Shown here: positions 31,742 to 37,619 of the stretch, in pieces
Layout of the letters: each line of letters begins with the position of its first letter
Position numbering within the stretch: position 1 is the stretch's first letter
From: CALVUJ01 sp045119835
Lineage (GTDB): Bacteria > Bacillota_I > Bacilli_A > RFN20 > DUOF01
Direction of reading: 5' to 3'
Length of the DNA: 37,619 nucleotides
NCBI GenBank assembly: GCA_045119835.1
Contig: JBGVED010000085.1
Coordinates: 1 to 37,619, forward strand
Program-made: the position numbers and the translations under genes
Notes under the pieces: model-generated
Told to the model about the DNA's origin: nothing
What the model saw: the letters and a program-made list of their open reading frames with translations, nothing else
Databases searched by the model: none

Positions 31742-32242
31742 TTATATCCATTCATCTAATAGATTACTATTTTTTATATTAAATTTTTCTTTAGCTATTT
31801 TATAAGCTGCTTCTATTTGTTGCTTTCCGGTTTCTCCCCAATTGAGTAACTGTATTGCCTTACTAGGAGTTGTTAAAAGTCTATCATACAATTTACCATT
31901 ATCAGGATCTATTTTTTTTAAACCAATATTATCAATAAGCGCAACCATTCTAACTTGCGCATAAGGAGGCTTATCATTCCCCTCGTCTACTAATTGATAA
32001 CCAACTAGTATTGGATATTTAATAGTAGTATTAATTTCTTCAAGAAGTTCTCTTCTTAAGGTCTCTTCCATGTCTTTATCATAACTTTCTGGTTTTCCTC
32101 CAGCTAGAGAGTAAATTCTATCTTCTTTTTTTCTTTCAACTTTAAGAAGAATTCTACCATCCATTGTAAAAATAATACCATAGACTTGTGTTATTTTTAG
32201 TTTTTCATCAACTTCTCCATTATACCAAGTAAATTTGACCAT
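31742..32242 (-). CDS. Nudix domain protein, atypical box
   Basis: 166 residues; ATG after AAGGAGG. The Nudix fold is clear: strand ITQVYGIIFT with DGRILLKVERKKEDR, then GGKPESYDKDMEETLRRELL and EEI. The catalytic helix keeps RE-x2-EE but the spacing from the first glycine is one residue longer than the canonical box and the first Glu appears as Asp. After the box, EGNDKPPYAQVRMVALID resembles MutT-type substrate loops. Probably a nucleotide pyrophosphohydrolase; substrate unknown. The C-terminal 50 residues (NWGETGKQQIEAAYKIAKEKF) are helical. Single gene between two other units. Confidence 0.8.
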   Translation of the reverse strand: MVKFTWYNGEVDEKLKITQVYGIIFTMDGRILLKVERKKEDRIYSLAGGKPESYDKDMEETLRRELLEEINTTIKYPILVGYQLVDEGNDKPPYAQVRMVALIDNIGLKKIDPDNGKLYDRLLTTPSKAIQLLNWGETGKQQIEAAYKIAKEKFNIKNSNLLDEWI

Positions 32243-32276
32243 AAATTACCTCCTTAATTAAATTCCAAATTTTTCT

Positions 32277-32307
32277 AAAAAAAGGACGATAAATTAAATT
32301 ATCATCC
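32277..32307 (-). terminator. Terminator of the anaerobic ribonucleotide reductase operon
   Basis: Minus strand: GGATGATAA (32307-32299) pairs with TTATCGTCC (32292-32284), nine pairs including one G-T, then seven T (32283-32277). It follows the thioredoxin reductase stop directly. Confidence 0.88.
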
Positions 32308-33209
32308 TAAAACTTTGTTTCGTTTAAATAGTTAATTGCTTCAGTAGCTGCTATTGTTCCATCGCTTGTAGAAATCGTTACTTGTCTAAACATCTTATCT
32401 CTACAATCTCCTGCAACAAATATTCCTTTTTTATCCGTTAAACAATTATTTGATTCTATATAACCATATTTATTTGTTTTTAGGACACTTTTAACAAAAT
32501 CACTTTGAGGAGTTAATCCAATTGAAATAAACATTCCATCTAGTTTTATCTCTGATTCTTTTCCATTTTCATTTATTAAAATAGAATCAAGTTTATCTTC
32601 TCCTACAATCTTTTTAACTGTAGAATTAACAATAATTTCTACGTTCTTTTTTTCTTTTAAATTGCTTTCTAATATACTCTCACAAGTAAGTGAAGGCAAA
32701 TTTTGAATAACATAAACTTTTTTAGCAATATCTGCCATAGTTGTAGCATTTATAATGGCGCTGTTTCCTCCACCTATTATTGCTACTACTTTATCTTTGA
32801 AGAAAAATCCATCGCATGCTGTACAAAAATGAATTCCACTACCTATTAAGTTTTCTTCATTTTCTAAACCTAACAATCTATATTTTGAACCAGTTGCAAT
32901 AATAATACTTTTAGTTTCATATTCGCTTGCTTCTGTTACAACTTTTTTTACATCACCATCAATAATTTCTTTTACTTCTTCAAGTTCAATATCAACATCT
33001 AAGTTATTTACTTGTTCAAACATATTATTTGCTAATTCACTTCCACTGATGCTAGAAAAGCCAGGATAATTTTCAATTAGAGGAGCAGATGCCATCTGCC
33101 CTCCAATTGTTTCTTTCTCTATAATTAAAACTTTTTTATTTGATCGAGCGGCATAGATTGCAGCAGTCATTCCTGCTGGACCACACCCTATAATTATTAT
33201 GTCGTACAT
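32307..33209 (-). CDS. trxB: Thioredoxin reductase-like flavoprotein, unusual NADPH site
   Basis: 300 residues. FAD-binding GCGPAGMTAA near residue 8, redox CTAC at residues 129-132 in FCTACDG, and the C-terminal GIFVAGDCRDK and VTISTSDGTIAA segments are standard. The second nucleotide site is less so: GGGNSA is kept, but HRRxxxR, which normally binds the NADPH phosphate, is replaced by QNLPSLTCE. Known clostridial ferredoxin-type reductases also lack that motif, so the electron donor may not be NADPH. The gene starts five bases after NrdD, as last gene of the operon, so it probably reduces the thioredoxin-fold domain fused to that enzyme. Confidence 0.88.
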   Translation of the reverse strand: MYDIIIIGCGPAGMTAAIYAARSNKKVLIIEKETIGGQMASAPLIENYPGFSSISGSELANNMFEQVNNLDVDIELEEVKEIIDGDVKKVVTEASEYETKSIIIATGSKYRLLGLENEENLIGSGIHFCTACDGFFFKDKVVAIIGGGNSAIINATTMADIAKKVYVIQNLPSLTCESILESNLKEKKNVEIIVNSTVKKIVGEDKLDSILINENGKESEIKLDGMFISIGLTPQSDFVKSVLKTNKYGYIESNNCLTDKKGIFVAGDCRDKMFRQVTISTSDGTIAATEAINYLNETKF

Positions 33210-33214
33210 TTTTA

Positions 33215-35536
33215 TTACCCGTTACACTCTTCAATATACTTTTTAATATTTGATAAATTAACTATATTTTGAACTTCATTATTTTTGATAACTACTAAAG
33301 TTGGAGCTTGTTTTACACCATACTTTTTAGTTAATTCAACTTTTTCTTCAGCGTCTACAAAATTAAATTTAGTTTCTGCTTTATCTAATAACTTTTCTGC
33401 CATTTTACAGTTAGGACAAGTTTTTGTTCCAAATAGTAAAACTTCATCTTCGCATACAGATACTGAATCATTTACAATATATGATTTTCTCTTCTTATAT
33501 TCTTGAGCCTTACCATCATTCCAGTTTTTAACAGGACGATAGTACCCTGTAATTCTACTATAGATTTCTGTTTCCTCTCCACACTCTGGACACTTGCTAA
33601 CTTCACCATTTATATATCCATGATTTTTACAAACTGAATAGATTGGAGATAGTGTGTAATAAGGCAATCTATAGTTTTCAGCAATTTTTCTAATTAAATT
33701 AGCTGCAGACTTCCAATCCTCCATTCTCTCTCCTAAGAATGTATGGAAAACAGTACCTGAAGTATACAAAGTTTGTAATTCATCTTGAATATCTAATGCA
33801 GTGAACAAATCATCAGTATAGCCAACAGGAAGATGTGAACTATTTGTATAGTATGGAGTTTCATTGTTCTCACTAGCAGTAATAATCTCTGGATACAGAG
33901 CTTTATCTTTTTTAGCAAAACGATATGTTGTAGATTCCGCTGGAGTTGCTTCAAGGTTGTATAAATCTCCATATTCTTCTTGATAATCAGATAATTTATT
34001 TCTCATGAAGTTTAATACATTTTTAGTAAACTCTTGAGCTTCACTTTCTGTTAAATCTTTTTTAATCCATTTGGCATTTAGGCAAGCTTCATTCATACCA
34101 ACAAGTCCAATTGTAGAGAAGTGGTTATTGAATGTTCCTAAATATCTTCTTGTATAAGGATATAACCCTTCATTTAATAATTTAGTAATTACATTACGTT
34201 TAATCTTTAAGCTTCTTGCTGCTAAATTCATCATGTTTTCTAATCTTTCATAAAATTCTTTTTCGTTTTTTGAAAGATAAGCGATACGAGGAATATTGAT
34301 AGTTACAACACCAATTGATCCTGTTGATTCACCACTTCCAAAATATCCTCCTGATTTTTTTCTTAACTCCCTTAAGTCAAGTCTTAAACGACAGCACATA
34401 CTACGAACATCACTAGGTTCCATATCGCTATTAATATAGTTTGAGAAATATGGTGTTCCGTATTTTGCAGTCATTTCAAACAATAATTTATTATTTTCTG
34501 TCTCGCTCCAATCAAAGTTTTTAGTAATTGAATATGTAGGGATTGGGTATTGGAATCCTCTTCCATTAGCATCTCCTTCAATCATTGTTTCGATAAATGC
34601 TTTATTTACCATATCCATTTCTTTTTGACAATCTTTATATTTAAAATCCATTTCTTTTCCGCCAACGATACAGTTAAGTTCTGCTAAATCGTTTGGTACA
34701 GTCCAGTCTAATGTAATATTAGTAAAAGGTGCTTGTGTTCCCCATCTACTTGGTGTATTTACTCCATAAATAAATGATTGAATACATTGTTTTGTTTGTT
34801 TATATGTTAAATTATCCGCTTTAACAAATGGTGCTAGGTAAGTATCAAATGATGAGAACGCTTGCGCTCCAGCCCATTCGTTTTGCATAATTCCTAAGAA
34901 GTTTACCATTTGGTTACATAATGTAGACAGGTGTTTTGCTGGAGCTGATGTAATCTTTCCTGGAATGCCCCCTAAACCTTCTTGGATTAATTGTTTTAAA
35001 CTCCAACCAGCACAATAACCAGTCAACATTGAAAGATCGTGTAAATGAATATCACAATTACGATGTGCAGAAGCAATTGCATCATCATAAACTTCACTTA
35101 ACCAATAATTAGCAGTTATTGCTCCTGAGTTACCTAAAATTAAACCACCTACAGAATATGTTACAGTAGAGTTTTCTTTAACTCTCCAGTCTGTAACATT
35201 TATATAACTATTAACAACTTCTTTGTAGTCAAGAACTGTAGATTGCATATTACGCATTTTATCATGTAATCTACGATACAAGATGTATGCTTTTGCTACA
35301 TCTGCGTAACCTGCATTACTTAAAACGCTTTCTACGCTATCTTGAATGTCTTCAACATCAATAATATTATCTTTTACTTTACTTTGAAAATCTGATGTAA
35401 CTTTTAAAGCTAAAAAATCAATTACATTCTCATCATATTTTTTGTTTTCAGCCTCAAATGCTTTTGTGATTGCATCTGTGATTTTCTTTATCTCAAAATT
35501 AACTATTTTACCTTCTCTTTTTCTTACTTTATACAT
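33215..35536 (-). CDS. nrdD: Anaerobic (class III) ribonucleoside-triphosphate reductase with a C-terminal thioredoxin-fold domain
   Basis: Makes deoxyribonucleotides from ribonucleoside triphosphates without oxygen, using a glycyl radical. 773 residues: ATP-cone (1-95, from MYKVRKREGK); the barrel with the active-site cysteine in RSMCCRLRLD; zinc ligands Cys636, probably His639, Cys649 and Cys652; the glycyl radical Gly675 in NWNDGKAQE. A redoxin domain follows at about 695-773, with CPNC at 707-710 and the cis-Pro of APT. Such a fusion is not the usual form. Class III enzymes of the thioredoxin-dependent type (NrdD2) use external redoxins; here the partner seems built in. The neighbours NrdG and thioredoxin reductase complete the system. 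Confidence 0.95.
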   Translation of the reverse strand: MYKVRKREGKIVNFEIKKITDAITKAFEAENKKYDENVIDFLALKVTSDFQSKVKDNIIDVEDIQDSVESVLSNAGYADVAKAYILYRRLHDKMRNMQSTVLDYKEVVNSYINVTDWRVKENSTVTYSVGGLILGNSGAITANYWLSEVYDDAIASAHRNCDIHLHDLSMLTGYCAGWSLKQLIQEGLGGIPGKITSAPAKHLSTLCNQMVNFLGIMQNEWAGAQAFSSFDTYLAPFVKADNLTYKQTKQCIQSFIYGVNTPSRWGTQAPFTNITLDWTVPNDLAELNCIVGGKEMDFKYKDCQKEMDMVNKAFIETMIEGDANGRGFQYPIPTYSITKNFDWSETENNKLLFEMTAKYGTPYFSNYINSDMEPSDVRSMCCRLRLDLRELRKKSGGYFGSGESTGSIGVVTINIPRIAYLSKNEKEFYERLENMMNLAARSLKIKRNVITKLLNEGLYPYTRRYLGTFNNHFSTIGLVGMNEACLNAKWIKKDLTESEAQEFTKNVLNFMRNKLSDYQEEYGDLYNLEATPAESTTYRFAKKDKALYPEIITASENNETPYYTNSSHLPVGYTDDLFTALDIQDELQTLYTSGTVFHTFLGERMEDWKSAANLIRKIAENYRLPYYTLSPIYSVCKNHGYINGEVSKCPECGEETEIYSRITGYYRPVKNWNDGKAQEYKKRKSYIVNDSVSVCEDEVLLFGTKTCPNCKMAEKLLDKAETKFNFVDAEEKVELTKKYGVKQAPTLVVIKNNEVQNIVNLSNIKKYIEECNG

Positions 35537-35542
35537 AAAAAC

Positions 35543-36241
35543 TTACCTCTTTCCTCTCCCCCTAATAATTACATTAGGATACTTTCTTTCTAAATTTTGT
35601 TTTATCTCTAGCAATTCATCATCGCTAAATCCACTTAAACCTTTTTTTAAAACTGTTTCACAATCATTGTAGTTTTGAAGATAATACTTTACATCTGCCC
35701 CCAAATATTCAAGTATTCCCCTTATATCTTCTAAACTGTGTAATTCTTTAGCTATGGTTGTTCTAAACTCATAATCAATACTTGAACTTTTTAATATCGA
35801 TATACTTTTTTTTATGTCTTCTACGTTTGATTTACAACCAATTGTCAAATCATATTTATTGAAAACATTTTTAACATCCATCGCTACATAATCAATAAGA
35901 TTATGTTCTATAAGATTTTCTAATACATCAGGCTTACTTCCATTTGTATCTAATTTAACCTTATATCCTTTTTCTTTAATTTTTTCTATGAACAGTTTGA
36001 TATCTTTTTGTAACAAAGGTTCTCCTCCACTAATACAAACCCCGTCAATCAACCCCTTTCTTTTATCTAAATAATCAAACAAAACCTGTTCATCAATTTT
36101 ATTTGAGTTATTAGCGCCAATAACTAAGTCACTATTGTGACAAAATGGACATCTAAAGTTACAACCCTGAGTAAATATAAGACAAGCTGTATGTCCTGGA
36201 TAATCAACCAACGTCAATTTTTGCATTCCACTAATGATCAT
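35543..36241 (-). CDS. nrdG: Anaerobic ribonucleotide reductase activating protein (radical SAM)
   Basis: Generates the glycyl radical on NrdD using S-adenosylmethionine and a [4Fe-4S] cluster. 232 residues from the ATG at 36241, which follows GGTGGGAAG; an ATG/GTG a few codons earlier lies too far up. The cluster motif is CNFRCPFC near residue 28, after TLVDYPGHTACLIFTQG. Further landmarks are ISGGEPLLQ and KLDTNG. The protein is longer than the minimal NrdG and close to the pyruvate-formate-lyase-type activases used with NrdD2 enzymes. It overlaps the upstream pseudoenzyme gene by 11 bases and ends six bases before NrdD. Confidence 0.92.
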   Translation of the reverse strand: MIISGMQKLTLVDYPGHTACLIFTQGCNFRCPFCHNSDLVIGANNSNKIDEQVLFDYLDKRKGLIDGVCISGGEPLLQKDIKLFIEKIKEKGYKVKLDTNGSKPDVLENLIEHNLIDYVAMDVKNVFNKYDLTIGCKSNVEDIKKSISILKSSSIDYEFRTTIAKELHSLEDIRGILEYLGADVKYYLQNYNDCETVLKKGLSGFSDDELLEIKQNLERKYPNVIIRGRGKR

Positions 36242-37619
36242 AACTATACTTCCCACCACTAAATTTAATAAAACCTACATCTTTTTCTAATAAGCAATTA
36301 AATATATTTAAAATATCTTTTTCTTTTGCTGTCTTAGGAAGATCAATTTTTACTAAGTTTCCTCCTGTTAATAATTTTTGATATCTACCAATATACTCAA
36401 AGTCTTCTTCTTTATTAGATTTAAATTCAAATAGACTGTCAATTGTTGAATAATATTCTTTATCAGTTATTTTCTTTCTAATACCATATATTGACTTATC
36501 TAACTCTATTAGTTTCTTTAATGGTCTACGTTTACTTGTTTCACTAACGACAAAATTCATTTTTGTTTCTTTAGTATACTTCAAACATTTTTCTTTAACA
36601 TATTTAATGATATCTAGTAATAATTCTTTTCTTTTTCTTTCATCATTTTCTAGATTTATTACACATTCACTAAGACCTGCTAACTCTAGTACCAAAGCGC
36701 CTTTTTTTATTATTTTTCTAATTTTTTGACCACTTTCTAATTTTTCATCATCAATTAAGTTTCCATTAAATAATATTTGATAATTTTCTTTATTTTTGTC
36801 TCCGATTATTTCAAAAATATTTACCAAGCAGTTTTTACTCATTTCAAGCCAAACATCTAACGCTAAATAAAAGTCTTTAATGTCTTTATTTTGATATTTA
36901 AACCCCAGCCTACCTAAGTTGACTGAAACAGAAGATACAATCATTCTCCCTTTTGATTCTTTTTCTTCATAAACATAATTTTCAAAAACACGTTTACCAC
37001 TACTGAAATATTCTATATTCTCACCATTGTAACTTGCATCTATATTAGCTATAGCAATGTTCTTGCCATTTATCACTAATTCACTAATTTTTTCCAGTGT
37101 TTCTTTGTTGCTATTTTTGCAAATTTTAAATATTGTAGTTACATTTTCTAATCTATCTTTACTATTTAAAACATCAAAATAAATGTCTGTTATTAGGTTC
37201 CCATCTGGAGTATTGTTGCTTCCTAAACTTATTGAATATTTTTTGTTTTCTTGATAGGTATTATTTAAACTAACTAGCATAACATCAATTGATTTAAAAA
37301 GCTCCTTTTTTATGAAGATCAAACTATCTTTGTAAGATAAATTAAATATTTCTTCTACTTTTTTATTTAGGATAAAGTTATCAAACAAATTTTTATCAAA
37401 GTACATACTGTTTTGTTTATCTATTATTTCTTCGATTCTTTTGATATTTATATATTCTAAATAACCAGAAATATCTAAATATTTATTTAAGTTATTTTTT
37501 AAATTTTCTTTAAATTGCTCATTTATAAACGGCATTAACAAGTAATCTAAAGCATCTATACATATTTCTCCATCTATTTCTAATTTTGTATTAAGAGCTT
37601 CAAAAATTAAATCTGTTGG
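36231..37619 (-). CDS. NrdD-like protein lacking the active-site cysteine and the glycyl-radical end (partial, 5' end outside window)
   Basis: The frame is open from the window edge at 37619 to a TAG at 36231, at least 462 residues; a TTG at 37541 is not a convincing start. The segments YSISLGSNNTPDGNLI, SSVSVNLGRLGFK, GALVLELAGLSECV and MNFVVSETSKRR align in order with those of class III ribonucleotide reductases (for example SINYGTDTSPEGR, TTINLPRLGI and ATPAEG). Where relatives have the active-site Cys (MGCRTRV), this protein reads FSSGKRV. It stops at GFIKFSGGKYSYDH, before the zinc and glycyl-radical region. It should not make a glycyl radical. It heads the nrdG-nrdD-trxB operon, so a scaffold or regulatory role is possible; decay is the alternative. 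Confidence 0.75.
   Translation of the reverse strand, partial: PTDLIFEALNTKLEIDGEICIDALDYLLMPFINEQFKENLKNNLNKYLDISGYLEYINIKRIEEIIDKQNSMYFDKNLFDNFILNKKVEEIFNLSYKDSLIFIKKELFKSIDVMLVSLNNTYQENKKYSISLGSNNTPDGNLITDIYFDVLNSKDRLENVTTIFKICKNSNKETLEKISELVINGKNIAIANIDASYNGENIEYFSSGKRVFENYVYEEKESKGRMIVSSVSVNLGRLGFKYQNKDIKDFYLALDVWLEMSKNCLVNIFEIIGDKNKENYQILFNGNLIDDEKLESGQKIRKIIKKGALVLELAGLSECVINLENDERKRKELLLDIIKYVKEKCLKYTKETKMNFVVSETSKRRPLKKLIELDKSIYGIRKKITDKEYYSTIDSLFEFKSNKEEDFEYIGRYQKLLTGGNLVKIDLPKTAKEKDILNIFNCLLEKDVGFIKFSGGKYSYDH

Noticed and set aside
1..37619. Code-4 genome in which TGA encodes tryptophan
   Set aside because: TGA is the stop in several genes (for example at 10594-10596, 21479-21481 and 22308-22310), at positions that give clean overlaps with the next start; tryptophans in conserved motifs are TGG.
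1..37619. CRISPR array, tRNA or rRNA genes
   Set aside because: No regularly spaced repeats, no cloverleaf with T-loop sequence and no rRNA-like GC-rich stretch were seen in any intergenic region.

Overview
This is a very AT-rich bacterial window with dense, short-spaced genes, AGAGGTG/GGAGG-type ribosome binding sites and TTGNNA / TATAAT-like promoters. UGA is a stop codon: several genes end in TGA, including TGA stops inside overlapping gene junctions, and tryptophans are TGG. This fits a low-GC, anaerobic, host-associated Firmicutes or RF39/Erysipelotrichia-like lineage better than a code-4 Mycoplasma. Anaerobic class III ribonucleotide reductase genes and a surface M60 (mucinase-type) metallopeptidase support an anaerobic, mucus-associated life. 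The exact taxon cannot be fixed from the window.

Layout. 1-7.7 kb (minus strand): an aldehyde dehydrogenase cut by the window edge, a TIM-barrel sugar isomerase and a GNAT acetyltransferase in one operon; then two tandem histidine phosphatases, a 1126-residue membrane-anchored M60 peptidase and an MscS channel. 7.7-12.2 kb (plus): an NAD salvage operon (nicotinamidase, nicotinate phosphoribosyltransferase, Nudix hydrolase, NAD kinase) plus a methyltransferase, with a palindrome in the divergent control region. 12.2-17.5 kb: a frameshifted GRP/DMT-type transporter, an alkaline-phosphatase-superfamily enzyme, an ADP-ribosylglycohydrolase with an unknown partner gene, and a ParB-like protein.

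17.6-23.7 kb (minus) is the most unusual part: two adjacent, parallel operons of mostly unrecognised genes. Each starts with a member of one small protein family (169 and 150 residues) preceded by a long hairpin leader, and each contains copies of a roughly 65-residue helical module (one copy in a 75-residue protein, three copies at an exact 80-residue period in a 297-residue protein, a probable copy at the start of a 308-residue protein). One operon carries a coiled-coil DUF2130/PD-(D/E)XK-like protein. The first gene of the upstream operon has no ATG, GTG or TTG start and seems to begin at ATA.

23.8-32.3 kb: a MazG/PRA-PH-like pyrophosphohydrolase and nucleoside-diphosphate kinase; an adenosine-deaminase-like gene with two unknown helical proteins; a DHH phosphoesterase that may be leaderless with two unknown proteins; a Pr6Pr-like membrane protein, an HD hydrolase, a ZIP transporter coupled to a ferritin-domain VIT1 transporter, and an atypical Nudix protein. 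32.3-37.6 kb (minus): an anaerobic dNTP synthesis operon in the order NrdD-like pseudoenzyme, NrdG, NrdD with a fused thioredoxin-fold domain, thioredoxin reductase. The first gene looks like a class III reductase that has lost both the active-site cysteine and the glycyl-radical end.
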